DNA of 64,000 nt from positions 4,334,023 to 4,398,022 of the forward strand of contig CM043790.1 of the NCBI GenBank assembly GCA_023974075.1, read 5' to 3'. A model generated the notes under the pieces. The model worked only from the letters and a program-made list of their open reading frames with translations. It had not been told where the DNA came from and did not search any database. The DNA is from Chaenocephalus aceratus (taxonomy: Eukaryota; Chordata; Actinopteri; Perciformes; Channichthyidae). Shown one piece after another: positions 1 to 11,176 of this stretch (the stretch's first letter is position 1; every line of letters begins with the position of its first letter). The position numbers and the translations under genes are program-made.

Positions 1-255
1 TTTTAGTCTCGTTTTGGTCAACGAGACTGTCTGAACAAGTCGTCAGCTTTTATGAACCTTTGAGGTAATCTACTCTAGCCAAAAGATCACCTCTTTTTCC
101 TGTTACCGTCCTTGGTAACTTCCGTTATCATTGCTAACTACCTTTTTTAGTTCATATACAAATAATGATCAATGCAGCTTTATTGTTGTTTTAAGGAGAG
201 CAAAATTGCTCCAACGTGCCATCATGGTTCTACAAAGTGTCTTGTCCTCCTAGGT
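1..255. other. No gene seen; small hairpin
   Basis: I see no coding region here. An 8-bp stem (GTCTCGTT / AACGAGAC) lies at about 6-27. The last eight bases are the left target duplication of the next element. Confidence 0.5.
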
Positions 256-644
256 CAGGGGTGTCAAACTCAATTTCATTGCGGGCCACATTAGCATTAT
301 GGATGCTATAGCATTAGCACTCAAAGGGCCGGTTGTAACTTTAAGACAATATAATATATTATATTATAAATATTATTATTGCCTCTGCATTGGATTATTA
401 TCGGATAGGGTAATAACTTACGTCTGAATGCAGAAGTCTAGGGCAAATAATTACAAGTCTCTTCGGTGCCATGTCACAAAATGAGATGCATTGTGGGATA
501 TGTAGTTTATGGGCAATGTGCTTCTGTAAAGTGGCATGTAACCATATAATAAACATATTATATTCTTTGCAAGCTCTTGCGGGGCCACAGAAAATGAAGT
601 CGCGGGCCGGATTTGGCCCCCGGGCCTTGAGTTTGACACCTCTG
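256..644. mobile_element. hAT-type MITE (CAGGGGTGTCAAACTC ends)
   Basis: The element starts CAGGGGTGTCAAACTC and ends GAGTTTGACACCTCTG, an imperfect terminal inverted repeat. It is flanked by a perfect 8-bp duplication TCCTAGGT (248-255 and 645-652). The ends and the 8-bp duplication fit non-autonomous hAT elements. There is no transposase; the interior is AT-rich with GGGCC-rich ends. Confidence 0.88.
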
Positions 645-738
645 TCCTAGGTAATGTGTCCTGAAGATGGGACAGGAATAGCTCAATCATAAATCAGAGA
701 CTGTTATCCATGATATGAGTATAGGTGCAGCCCTCTAA

Positions 739-1354
739 CGGCCCCTACACACGGCGGCGTGCGTTGCCGCTTGGCGGTGGGCGTGTCTTGAGCTTGGGGA
801 GTCAACGCGAGCAGCCCGACCAACAACCAACCACATGAATGTCCTGCCCCGGACATACAAAGCAAAGCATTCATGCTACATCCATGCTGGCTAAATATAC
901 TGTCTATGCTTGCTAGCTGTCCATTCAAACGAAATACACTGGATATAAACTCCCCAAACAAGCGAAAACCTACCAGTTTCCCCCACTGTCTCTGCCACCT
1001 CCCCCCATGCCTGGCTCCTCCGGTTTGTATCCCTGTATGTTCCCTACCGCCACGATCATTTTCTCCTCCTTTTGTTGACATATGGGAAATAACTGCGGTC
1101 TGGCTCTCCCAACATACACCCGGTTTGATTGGCTAGTGCTTGTACTGTCAGATTTACATACAAGGGATTTGATTGGCTGACGCCTCCGTCGAGGCGGCAA
1201 AAATAGAACATTGCTCTACTTTTGCAGCGAGCACCTCGAGAGAAGCTACGCTTTGCTCCCACAATGCAGTTCGGCGAATCGTGACGTCACCCCATTCAAA
1301 GTGAATGGGCAGAAGCGTTGAAGCGGCAACGCACGCCGCCGTGTGTAGGGGCCG
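739..1354. mobile_element. PIF/Harbinger-type MITE
   Basis: The terminal inverted repeat is 34 bp and perfect, beginning CGGCCCCTACACACGG. The target duplication is TAA (736-738 and 1355-1357), the 3-bp TWA type used by Harbinger. An undisturbed copy of the target block lies at 1610-1634 and shows the empty site. The interior resembles the element at 12496-13091, for example the stretch near ACATACAAAGCAAA. There is no transposase. Confidence 0.88.
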
Positions 1355-2008
1355 TAAGGCTATCGCTATTGGGTAATCCCCACTGCACGTGTGCAGCACT
1401 GACAGACTTATTCCACGCCCACCTATGACGTGGGCCCCACCTCAAGGCTCACTTCCGTATAAATAGGAAGTAGGCCCTACAATCCACTCCAACAGCTTTT
1501 CTTCAGCTATTCGCGGAACCAGTGGGGCCTGAACCTTAGAGGGCTGCGCCTATACTCATAGAAGCTGGGTTACAGTACGTAACCCTAGTGCTATATCGTA
1601 TAAGGCTTCGCCCTCTAAGGCTATCGCTATTGGGTTAAGGGCGAAGCAGGATGTAGTCTACGCCCCACTGGTTCCGTCCGTTACCAGAAGCACAAAACAC
1701 ACCTACTCAGTTAATAACCCATGTCCATTTCGCCGTGCGTAAATGGAGCATCCCATTCCCAGGGAATATAGCATTAAAAAATGAATATTTCTCCATCAGG
1801 GAACGAAGGTAGTCTTACTCGGGCTACCTGTCGTTTATAAAAAGTAGAGATCGAGTCTCACTTGTTAAAAACGAGAGAAGGGAACAAAAGGTCGCTCTCT
1901 AAGTGCCGACAGGCAGGAGAGAGGGCATGCAATTGAAAACCCCCGACATTACTCATTCTGGCAGGCTATTCAGTACTGAATGTGTCAGAGAGCAATGGGA
2001 GACATCCC

Positions 2009-2590
2009 TCAAATAAAACGAATAAAAGAACAGGGTGAAGACCAAGATGCAGCAGTGCAAATGTCTTCCACTGTCATTCCTCCGTGCAACGCCGTAGAAG
2101 TTGATATTCTCCTGGTGCTGTGCGCTTTAATGTTTTCCGGGGGATCCAACCCAGAGGAAACATACGCCTGTGACACCGCCTCACCCAGCCAGTGTGACAG
2201 GCGCTGTGCAGATAGAGGCTGCCCTAATGAGCGCTCTCTGTAATGCACAAACAGACGCTGGGATTTGCGTAAAGCAGCCGTGCGTGTAACATAGCATGCC
2301 AGCGCGCGCACGGGACAGAGGAGATGAGATGTGGCTTCCTCCTCTGATGTGTGAGGAGGAGGAAAGAAGCCCTCCAACGTTATCACTCTCGATCTAAAAG
2401 AGCTTGCGATCACCTTTGGCATAAAAGCCGGGTTAGGGCGCAAAACAGCTGAGCTGCCATCTCCTTGGATCCGGAGACATGACGGAGCCACCGAGAGAGC
2501 AGACCAATCACTCACGAAAATACAGATTTTCAGTATTTTGGGCTCTAAACCCCATTTATTTTCCTCACAAATGGAAAAAAAGTCTGACAT
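2009..2590 (-). pseudogene. DIRS tyrosine recombinase, C-terminal remnant
   Basis: This 193-codon frame reads like the catalytic half of a DIRS-type tyrosine recombinase, which integrates the circular DNA intermediate without an endonuclease. Visible blocks are LLCPVRALACYV, the helix containing SHWLGEAVSQAY, and the His-x-x-Arg motif AHSTR followed by DICTAASW. The frame stops right after FIRFI, where the family has its nucleophilic Tyr in an RFY context. A single-base change in the T-rich codons there would explain the lost Tyr, so I take this copy as inactive. The N-terminal part is absent upstream. A related but separately broken copy lies at 17438-18481. Confidence 0.75.
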
Positions 2591-2600
2591 TATACGATTT

Positions 2601-3054
2601 AAAATAAAAACAAATAAATAAAAAGATAAAACACTGGCATGTAATACGTTAGAATAAATAGAATGGTTTTGAATAATAGATGAGAGTAAAATCTACGTCA
2701 CTTTACAGCCCCGCCCACTTTTGGGGAAATCAACGCTGTCATTTGAACAGCGATCAAGCCTGAAGCCACAGAGCTCTTCTGTTACTGTCCTTTCTTCTTA
2801 GAGGAAGTACAGAAACACGTAACTCTGGATTTGTTTTAATGTTTGAGGTGCAATAAACGACACCGCAGCTTTTTGGCATGTTAAAACTATTATTTTCTGC
2901 CTCGCTCATGAGAGTAACAGCTGGCGAAATTACAGCCTCGCCAACTGATTTTAATTTAACCATATATCGAGCCCGATTCACGATTTCAAATGTGTGCTCT
3001 AAAATAATATTTATAAATGACTATTATCATTATAAGCAAGACAATAAATGGCAA
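2601..3054. other. No gene recognised
   Basis: AT-rich sequence with short open stretches on both strands and no family similarity that I recognise. Confidence 0.4.
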
Positions 3055-3273
3055 AGATATGTAGAAAATAAACGTATTTAAGATACGTTCATAACGAACG
3101 TAACGTGGGAGAAAATATGTTTCTAGAAGATATGTAGAAAATAAACGTATTTAAGATACGTTCATAACAAACGTAACGTGGAAGAAAATATGCTTCTAGA
3201 AGATATGTAGAAAATAAACGTATTTGAGATACGTTCATAACAAACGTAACGTGGGAGAAAATAAGTTTCTAGC
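3055..3273. repeat. 73-bp tandem repeat, three copies
   Basis: Copies begin at 3055, 3128 and 3201, each with AGATATGTAGAAAATAAACG. Each unit carries near-palindromic AACGTATTTAAGATACGTT. Divergence between copies is a few bases. Confidence 0.9.
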
Positions 3274-3841
3274 TAAACGTAATTGAGAATGCAGTTTAGT
3301 TCTGTGGGAACGTAATTTTTAGGAGACAGGGTTGGTCTGGACGCTGCAATCATGTTACACGCACTATCCAGTGCTGACTTTTCGTACAATGTCCCACTGT
3401 CTGGCTTCCTGCATAAAGTCAAGTGCTCGGCGCAGTTGTCGGCGAAATGTCGCTCCTCTGTTTTCATTTAAACAGCTCCTTATATCCGTTAGCGCAGCTA
3501 GCTAGCACCAGATGCTAACAACAACAATACACGGGTCTCGCTCGAGCCACACATACACACACCCTCCCGGTCCTCCCGATGGCCAGTCGGTGCCTGCCAG
3601 TGAGCGTGGAAGTATGTTCTATATCGTATAAGGCTTCGCCCTCTAAGGCTATCGCTATTGGGTAATCCCCCACATTGAGAATGCAGTTTAGTTCTGTGGG
3701 AACGTAATTTTTAGGAGACAGGGTTGTCCAGACAGCTCCCGTTGGAGCATAGCTCCAACGAACACGCGCGCACGCACGTTCGAGCATAGCTCCAACGAAC
3801 ACGCGTGCGCACGTTCGAGCTTAGCTCAAACGAACGCGCGC

Positions 3842-3872
<31 letters not shown>

Positions 3873-4174
3873 GACTTTGTATTGTATTATTGAATGAGAG
3901 AGGTTCCAGGTTGAATTGAGGCGAATATTTGTAATGTTCAGAGGTTTAATATTCATGAGAATATTTGTCATTGTTCAAATGATAATAAACATTTGCATAA
4001 AGCATATTTGTCCACTCATATGTTGATAAGAGTATTAAAAACTTGAAAAATATTCCTCTAAGATACATTTAGAACAGATCAAAAATGTGTGATTAATTTG
4101 CGATTAATCGCGATTAACTATGGACAATCATGCGATTAATCACGATTAAATATTTTAATCGACTGACAGCCCTA
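3274..4174. mobile_element. Rearranged TAGGGCTGTCA element
   Basis: The right end (GACTGACAGCCCTA, to 4174) and 3880-4174 are the reverse complement of 23104-23395. However, 3331-3613 matches 23515-23810 in direct orientation. The element is therefore internally inverted. A 50-bp block around GTAATTTTTAGGAGACAGGG occurs twice (3281-3333 and 3675-3727). A (CA)n tract lies at 3841-3870. Confidence 0.7.
3614..3670. mobile_element. DIRS terminal-repeat scrap
   Basis: The segment contains TATCGTATAAGGCTTCGCCC and CTCTAAGGCTATCGCTATTG, matching the DIRS terminal block at 1590-1634. It sits exactly at the inversion joint of the surrounding element. Confidence 0.7.
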
Positions 4175-4790
4175 ATCTAAACACAACATTTAACTCCAGC
4201 TGGATGAAGGTAAACCATCCTTCAGTGTTTTCAGTGTTTCACTTTCAAGCAGCCAACAGTGCTCACAGGCTGCCCCCCTGTGGCCAAGGTATCCCTAACA
4301 CGTGAAGTTTGATGTAGAATTTTACACTGAACCTTATAAAAATTAGAATGTATTTTTGTGTGAGTTATTCACCCTCTGTAGTTGTGTCATATAACAGCAC
4401 CATATGCTATTTAAAGCTGATTTTCTTCCATACATAATTCATAATTAGGATATTTATGTATAGAATTTGATCCTATAACCCATAATTTGACATAATTATG
4501 TAGTTTTAGTCTATTTCTTCTTCTATTATTCTACCATTCAGGAACAAACACACAGAAACTTTGTGAAATTAGAAAGTGTCCTGCTAGTTCTGGCTTAACT
4601 TTTCTTCATTAAAACTTTGATAAAAAGATTGATACAGAGGCCTACTGGAAATAAAATAAGCAGGACAGGATTAAGCACAACATTAACAAAAATTAGAGCA
4701 AAAGACATCAAAGATATCTGCGTGGATAAGTTCATTTCAAATGTACCTTTTTAGTTGCTTCGACTAGTTCATCTCTACTTTTCTCCCTCG
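4175..4790. other. No gene recognised
   Basis: AT-rich intergenic-type sequence. The only open frames are short and carry no recognisable domain. Confidence 0.4.
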
Positions 4791-5094
4791 TACCATTTCC
4801 TCTGTGCTGCTGCGGTAACATCCAGTTAGGTTGGCAACAATTGTAACACATAATCACTGATGTTCCGCTGTAACGGTGGTGGACTAATCAGAACAGAGTG
4901 GGCGAGCTGACCAATCAGAGCACAGTGGCTCATAGGGAGGGGGGGCAGGAGCTCCAACAAGCCTTAGGACAGAGAGTGAATAAACATACTATGAGAAACC
5001 AATGTGAGTTTGGAACATTGAACAATGTAAATCTATTTTAGTAGACCTCAACAATGGAACTATGATCAGTAGAAATGGCCATGACATGGGACCT
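4791..5094. mobile_element. MITE with one clear end (ATGACATGGGACCT)
   Basis: The right end reads CATGACATGGGACCT followed by TTAA (5095-5098), the reverse complement of a TTAAAGGTCCCATG terminus common in fish MITEs. I could not find the matching left end, so the start is approximate. Confidence 0.45.
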
Positions 5095-5402
5095 TTAAGG
5101 AATTATATTTTAAGCCGTTGAACAAAACATTATCCATTCCACATTTGTCTCAATTTCTGTAATTTGTCAAAGTGATTTCAGATTTTTGCTTCGCATTCAT
5201 TTCTGTTGTATCTGTGTTCTGATCAGCTTGTTAATACTCCAAGCTGCACTAATAAAGCCTTTTTTTTATTGGTAGATCAAATGTAAGTAAATTAGGTAAC
5301 AATGATTAACCCTCTGAGAATTATCACACAGCTCCGCAGTTCCCTTCAGCACCTCTGATGAATACACCATCACTCACTGCACAGCAGCAAACCAAAGGAC
5401 AG

Positions 5403-5762
5403 AACCTGTTAAACCCGTCGGCGGGGACCCTGTTTTTTTTTTTCACGACACTGTGTCTCAGGGGATTAAGATCCCCTGAGATACATTGTCTTAAACGGCC
5501 CTGGTTTTCACTATAAGTACAAAATATTTTTGGACGGACACTATAATTTACAGTTTTTTACCATGTTCAATCTGAATTTTCTTTAAAATAAAAAACATCT
5601 ATATTGAATCTGACTTTTCTACATCCAACTCACAGGTTTATCATTACTTTGAGAAAAAAGATTATTAATTTTACCCTTTTAGAAGGGAAGATATGGTCAT
5701 TTGTTCTGGAATGTCCTTTTCGAGCCTGAAACCTGAAAAACAGGCTCGGGGTTTAACAGGTT
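5403..5762. mobile_element. MITE with AACCTGTTAAACCC ends
   Basis: It starts AACCTGTTAAACCC and ends GGGTTTAACAGGTT, a 14-bp inverted repeat. No clear target duplication. Inside is an 11-bp stem (TCTCAGGGGAT / ATCCCCTGAGA, 5456-5481) with a 4-base loop. A related GGTTTAACAGGTT stretch recurs near 57170. Confidence 0.65.
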
Positions 5763-6288
5763 GTCCAGAGTTAAAGCCACAGGTGTGTTTCTCTGGGGTT
5801 GGAGAAGACCAACACAGAGCTTAAAAGGAGAATAATCCAACTGGACTGCACTGGACATCTGCAATATTCAGATATTGATGTTTGTGTGTAAAATGTGTGT
5901 GAAAATGTCCATTTTTATGAACATCTTTGCCATAACAACTTTAGATGTTGTCTTTATTCACCAAATGGCCCAACATTTTTTGTTCAAAACCATTAGAATG
6001 TGAAATGTTCCTGAATCCATGCTGGTGTATATTAGTTAACGTGAAACAGTACCTTGGCATGATCCAAAGGGTTTCTTGTAGTGTACAGATGTAGCACTCC
6101 AGATAGGACTCACATGGGTGTGTCCCAGTCAAAAGCCCAGCGGATCCCAGTGGCTGGGGGGTGTTGCCAAATTGCTAGAGGGCGTTGCCAAATTTCCCCA
6201 TTTGTTCAATTACAGGATTTAACCATGAGATGGCGCTTCATTCACAAATACACAAAGACAACTGGGTGTTGTAGAACTTAGTCTGTTT
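5763..6288. other. No gene recognised
   Basis: No domain-bearing frame. It contains a short imperfect repeat GGGGGTGTTGCCAAATT / AGGGCGTTGCCAAATT near 6157-6197. Confidence 0.4.
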
Positions 6289-6293
6289 GCAAT

Positions 6294-6810
6294 TGTTATG
6301 TACTCCCCCCCCTTTTGTTGTCCTCTTTGCTCTCTCTGCTGTGCAGGTACAGCTGGCTCCGCCTTCCCCAGGTGTTCCAGTTGTCACTCAGCCGAGCTTG
6401 GCGCAGGTGTTCCCAGTTGCCAATCAGCCGAGAATAAAAGAGGAGACTGAAGGAGAAGGAGGAGGCCGATCACTACTCCGGATATCTCTGCTGTGTCAGA
6501 GCTCTTTTGCCTTTTTGTTGTGTTTTCTGGAGGATGTGTTAGCGTTAGGTTTTCGCGGCTTTATTTCTCCCGTTAGGTTATGTGTGATTTTGGGTAGCGG
6601 AGGAAGGCTCTGGATCCTACGGCCCGTGGTGTGGTTGGCCCAAGTCCCCTCCGTCTTTTTGTTTGTTTACCTGTCCTCCAGTGTATGTTTTTATGATTGT
6701 GGCAATAAATGTATGATCACCGTTTAGTGCCTATGTGTTGTGTACTTTTGTTTTATGTTGCGGACTGCCTCACGAGCCACTACTATTGAGTAGGGAGGCG
6801 GGTCATAACA
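6294..6810 (+). mobile_element. Solo LTR, Gypsy-type
   Basis: It starts TGTTATG and ends CATAACA and is flanked by a perfect 5-bp duplication GCAAT (6289-6293 and 6811-6815), so it is a solo LTR left after recombination. A TATA-like AATAAAAGAG lies near 6432 and a poly(A) signal AATAAA at 6704-6709, giving plus orientation. The 146-codon frame inside is incidental. Confidence 0.85.
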
Positions 6811-6815
6811 GCAAT

Positions 6816-7014
6816 GTTTGCAGCTCTGCAGTTGAGTTTGTTGAATACTGTAGCATTTAATCACTTATTTGTTATGGTTTTCACAGGCTACTATAATGAA
6901 AAAACATCAGTTTTAGATCAAATAAAGTATATAGTTTGCTTTATGCAGTATATTTTTTGTAATATTGTTGGGGTGTTTTTACACAGTACAGTAGATTGAA
7001 GCAAATCAACTTAT
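6816..7014. other. No gene recognised
   Basis: AT-rich, with a 61-codon frame lacking any recognisable domain. Confidence 0.35.
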
Positions 7015-7110
7015 ACATTAAGATAAGATAAGATAAGATGGACCTTTATTAATCCCCGTGGGGAAATTCAGTAGTTCAAACAGGCAACAGGGTAAGAGTG
7101 AAAAACAGGA
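7015..7110 (-). mobile_element. 3' end of a non-LTR retrotransposon
   Basis: (TAAGA)n followed by a segment ending in TCCCCGTGGGGAAATTCA. Read on the minus strand it ends in an AATAAAGG-type signal and a TCTTA tail, typical of fish Rex-type LINE or SINE 3' ends. It is strongly 5'-truncated. Confidence 0.55.
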
Positions 7111-7528
7111 TAGCACAGATTCACACAGATTAATACAATCAAAAATAAGATGAGCGATACAAATTAAAATAATGAGAAACTATGTAATAAGAAATGAATA
7201 AAAACTAAAATATAATGATCATATCATATATTATAATGTATTGTATTATTAAGTAATATCATACATTAACCCCATTATAGCAGATGCCACAACACATTTA
7301 TGCATCAATAATTACAACAGAGTATTTCTAAATACAAGTTGTAAAAATACTTATATGTATTTAATATTAATAACATAATGATTAATTTCAGATGATAATA
7401 CTTTTCAGGGTTAGGTCCGGTCTGACAGCGCATAGCTCTCTGCTGCAGAGAAGATCACTGCTCTAAACAAAGTCAAAAATCCTACATCCAAACGGAATAA
7501 ATATAATTAATTATGATGAATACGTTAA

Positions 7529-7860
7529 AGGTGGGGTAGTTAAGTTTCAGAAACCGGCTCGAGATACACTTGTTGTATATATTCCATGGAATGCTCTTAA
7601 CATCCCGATAGCAAGTGCTTTGACAAAAAATCCATACCAAAATGTCATCTGTAGAAGCCGTAATACTGTAAAAAGTACAAGGCCTACCTGCCTGTCAGCC
7701 TTCCATCGGGGCACAAACTTATCTCGTGCCCTCATTGGTCATGTGCGCGTTCGTGTGTGTTGGAGGAGGGGCTCTATAAGGAAGTGGCAGATTTCTCCGG
7801 TTGTGTATTTTCAAATTCTAGCGATCTCGAGCCGGTTTCTCAAACTTACCTACCCCACCT
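7529..7860. mobile_element. TTAA-flanked MITE
   Basis: It starts AGGTGGGGTAGTTAAG and ends CTTACCTACCCCACCT. The terminal inverted repeats continue about 37 bp to GGCTCGAGAT / ATCTCGAGCC. Flanks are TTAA at 7525-7528 and 7861-7864. TTAA sites suggest a Kolobok- or piggyBac-type mobiliser. Confidence 0.85.
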
Positions 7861-9065
7861 TTAAGTCTTGTTCATTGTTTTTCACTTTTATTAAATGTTT
7901 GATATTTCCGGCACAGACCCTTTCATACCGGCAATGCGCGATAGAAACAACAGAAAGTGCGAGTGTTAATTTCGTCAACGAAAACTATGACGAAAAATGT
8001 TCGTCAACAACCTTTTTTACATGACTAAGACGAGACGATGACGAGCTAAAAATAGATTCTTGATAACGAAAACTATGACGAAATGTATATTTAGTTTTCG
8101 TTGAAGAGACGGGACTAAGGTGTTAATGATGGACTATCGGACATTCAAAATGCAGCATATTTTCCCCCAAGTGTCCATCTTGTCTGTCAAAATGCATTTT
8201 ACGTTTCTAACTTGCAATATCATTATTTTCGCTCTCTTCACTCCAGAAGAGCGATCTCCCTGTGTCTCTCTGTGTGCGGGGGGTGGGGCCTAACAAACAT
8301 GTTGCAGCGGACACAGAGAACTGCCGGGGACGGAGCGTTCAGAGAGTATAGAGACACATTTTGACTAAAAGTTGACTAAAAATGTAATTTTTCATCGACT
8401 AAAAGTTGACTAAAACGTTTTGAGTTTTCGTCGACTAAAACTAGACTAAAACTATGAAGGATAGGAATGACTAAAATGTGACTATGTTGAGAGCTTCATA
8501 GTATGTTGAATACTTAAAACGAAAGTTAGTTATAATCAAATATAATCAATTATATTCTTGTATAACCCACAATGAAAATGCTTCATATTTTAGGTTTTTC
8601 TATATTTACAGCATAAACAAACAAAGTGGTTTGTTAAATTGAGTGTAAGGCCTATGATTTATGCCCTGCTCTCTGATAAGAGAGTGGGCAGGTTCTTTCC
8701 TCTCCTCTCACTGCAGGGAGGGGGGCTCCGGACTTAAGCAGAAACACATGGAGGTCTCAAAAAGGTGGTTATGTCATAGTCATAGAATATGTCCAGTCAT
8801 GTTTTGTTTTACACAAACTTGGAAGGTGTGTCTTATGCCAGAGCCAATAGAATATGTTGGTTGGGTATAGAGGAGGTGTTTGTGGGTTTTTCTATCCGGT
8901 TTTTTGAGCATAAAAAGACTGGCTTTTTTGGATTTCGTCGGGGAGAGAGGGAGGAAACCCCTGGTATACTCTCTCCCGGTAAGCTCTGTCCTTTCAGAGC
9001 TGGGTTAATAGCTCTCGGTAAGGTTCTCTCAAACTTGGTGAATATCTCTTGCATTTCTTGGTTGG

Positions 9066-9165
9066 AATGCTGAGTGAATTGCTTTGAATGAGGGAATTGC
9101 TTTGAATGCTGAGTGAATTGCTTTGAATGAGGAAATTGCTTTGAATGCTGAATGGAATGATTTTA
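9066..9165. repeat. Short minisatellite, GAATTGCTTTGAATG units
   Basis: Four imperfect copies of a unit built on GAATTGCTTTGAATG, directly before the 58-bp array. Confidence 0.8.
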
Positions 9166-9169
9166 TGGA

Positions 9170-9757
9170 AGATGATTTTGAGAGTATTGATACCCACCTA
9201 CGTGAGGAACTCCCTCCGAATCACTGTGGGATTTTGAGAGTTTATTGATACCCACCTACGTGAGGAACTCCCTCCGAATCACTGTGGGATTTTGAGAGTT
9301 TATTGATACCCACCTACGTGAGGAACTCCCTCCGAATCACTGTGGGATTTTGAGAGTTTATTGAAACCCACCTACGTGAGGAACTCCCTCCGAATCACTG
9401 TGGGATTTTGAGAGTTTAGTGATACCCACCTACGTGAGGAACTCCCTCCGAATCACTGTGGGATTTTGAGAGTTTAGTGATACCCACCTACGTGAGGAAC
9501 TCCCTCCGAATCACTGTGGGATTTTGAGAGTTTAGTGATACCCACCTACGTGAGGAAACTCCCTCCGAATCACTGTGGGATTTTGAGAGTTTAGTGATAC
9601 CCACCTACGTGAGGAACTCCCTCCGAATCACTGTGGGATTTTGAGAGTTTAGTGATACCCACCTACGTGAGTAACTCCCTCCGAATCACTGTGGGATTTT
9701 GAGAGTATTGATACCCACCTACGCGAGGAACTCCCTCCGAAACACTGTGGGATTTTG
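9170..9757. repeat. 58-bp tandem array, about 10 copies
   Basis: The unit contains ACCCACCTACGTGAGGAACT and CCCTCCGAATCACTGTGGG. Copies are nearly identical, with one single-base insertion near 9556 and a slightly shorter last spacer. Homogeneity suggests recent expansion. It lies within the candidate LTR, downstream of its TATA-like box. Confidence 0.92.
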
Positions 9758-10439
9758 AATGGGCTTTTTATTATCACCGGTCTTTTTATGAGGAAATGCC
9801 TCTAAATTCTATCGGGAGATTTTAAATGTCACAACTGAATTGGGCAGTTGAAGTGAAACATTGTGGTAATAAATGTAAGACTGTGAATTAAAGTTTCATA
9901 TTTGAACATGATCACAGCATCATTTTTTTGTGTGTTGTTTAGTATGATTATAATGTTGTAAAGAGAGAAGGTAAAAACCCTGTATTAGTTTGGACCTATT
10001 TTTCTTCAAATAAACTGATCCCACCTTTTGGACTGGGACAACTTAAAGGACATCTGTGCTCTCCTCTCCTGCTTCAAAGGTAAGATTGCACCCTGCCACA
10101 CACACATGTTTAGGTAGGAACACACCCCATTTACTGATACCAAAATCCTTCGGGATCGCTTAAACAGATTAAAAAGAGTTGTCTGAATAGAAACAGCAGT
10201 TAATTGAACCTGGTTCTTCGGGGAGTTAATAGAGGTGAGATCTTGCTGACGTTTGGTGGATCTGAGCCAAGCAGTAAACTTACATAGACTCAGTAACTTC
10301 GGTCGGGTCAATTAGTGAGGTCAGAGTAATTTACCGGAATAAATTAATCGGGGCCTCACCTAGAACTCTAAACACTAAAACTAACCATTTTCGTCTAAAG
10401 ACTAAGACTAAATCAAAAACAACTAACAAAATTAACACT

Positions 10440-11176
10440 GAAATATGCGAACACAAACCTACAGACTGGGAGTTGGGAGATCACAGGTGGGGGGGAGAGC
10501 TGTGGAATGTGACCACCCCCCTTGGGAGACTTACTCCACACATTCTGATGGCCAATTAGTTTTAAACAAAGAGTTTGCAGCATACAGCACAGGCAACACG
10601 GGGGTGGGGGCTTCTCAAAAGATTTTTGTTTGTTGTTGTTTTGTGTCAGTTTTACGTCGCCACTTCCATTCACATTTTTCATCATTGTTCCACAATGTTT
10701 TCATGAAATTAATATCCATATATTTTATACTATACTTGCACTGCTTACCGTTTTCATACTTTATATATCTTAGCATATTCATACACACTGTTAATACTGC
10801 TCACAGGCTGCTAGTGTATTCATACCCAAGCTCACGGTTTATTCATCATTCAATTCATTCTATATTTTATTCTTTAGATTATGTACATTACTTTTCACTT
10901 TACTGCTTGTTGCACCGTTAGAAGTTAAACTGCATTTCGTTGTCTCAGTACCTGTAATCTGTGCAATAACAATAAAGCAGGCATCTTTATTGTAGCCTCA
11001 ACAATCAAGTTCTAAGTAGTGCAATATGAAATAAAAACTAAAAAAATCTGTGCTGTTGTATTTGCTGTAAAGTGTCTGTACTGTAGGCTATTTTTATTAT
11101 ATGTACAGCACTTTGGCTTGACCAAAAATCGTTTATAAATCTGCTATATAAATAAAACTTGATTTGATTTGAAAAA
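10440..11176 (+). mobile_element. Two LINE 3' ends (truncated)
   Basis: One segment ends near 10975 with TGTGCAATAACAATAAAG, a common fish non-LTR 3' end. A second ends at about 11170 with CTATATAAATAAAACTTGAT and a TTGATTTGA tail, as in L2-type elements. No coding part remains. The 158-codon frame at 10445-10921 looks incidental. Confidence 0.5.

Larger units (their letters stand above)
713..2600 (-). mobile_element. DIRS1-like retrotransposon, 3' fragment
   Basis: This is the 3' part of a DIRS1-like element in minus orientation: a tyrosine-recombinase remnant (2009-2590) followed by terminal-repeat sequence. The terminal block containing CCCTCTAAGGCTATCGCTAT occurs at 1610-1630, and again at 731-738 joined to 1358, where a Harbinger MITE splits it. 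The motif GTTACAGTACGTAACC near 1570 is a palindromic terminal motif seen in the other DIRS pieces here (12316, 16935, 19920). A TATA-like GTATAAATAG sits near 1457. There is no RT in this piece. Confidence 0.72.
8485..10374 (+). mobile_element. Candidate 1.9-kb solo LTR
   Basis: Inserted in GACTAAAA-rich sequence. Termini TGTTGAGAG and CTCTAAACA form a 9-bp inverted repeat with one mismatch (TG...CA ends). Flanking CTA or ACTA could be a short duplication, but the host sequence is itself ACTAAA-rich. TATA-like GCATAAAAAG is near 8907; AATAAA signals lie near 9869 and 10007; a splice-donor-like CAAAGGTAAGA follows near 10077. The middle is a 58-bp tandem array. There is no long frame. Confidence 0.5.
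7962..10439. mobile_element. hAT-like element (AGTGTTAATTTCGTC ends), split
   Basis: The left end is AGTGTTAATTTCGTCAACG and the right end AAATTAACACT. The repeated GACTAAAA motif fills 8350-8484 and resumes at 10375-10420. Flanks GAAAGTGCG and GAAATATGCG may be a decayed target duplication. The middle is occupied by the LTR-like insertion at 8485-10374. Confidence 0.6.

Noticed and set aside
704..1399. Several overlapping frames of 60-125 codons
   Set aside because: All fall in the Harbinger MITE and DIRS terminal sequence.
6287..6727. 146-codon plus-strand frame
   Set aside because: It coincides with the solo LTR at 6294-6810 and has no domain.
9170..9757. CRISPR-like array
   Set aside because: Contiguous 58-bp tandem repeat without unique spacers, in a eukaryotic genome.
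10445..10921. 158-codon plus-strand frame
   Set aside because: Low-complexity Phe/Ser/His-rich translation of AT-rich LINE 3' sequence.
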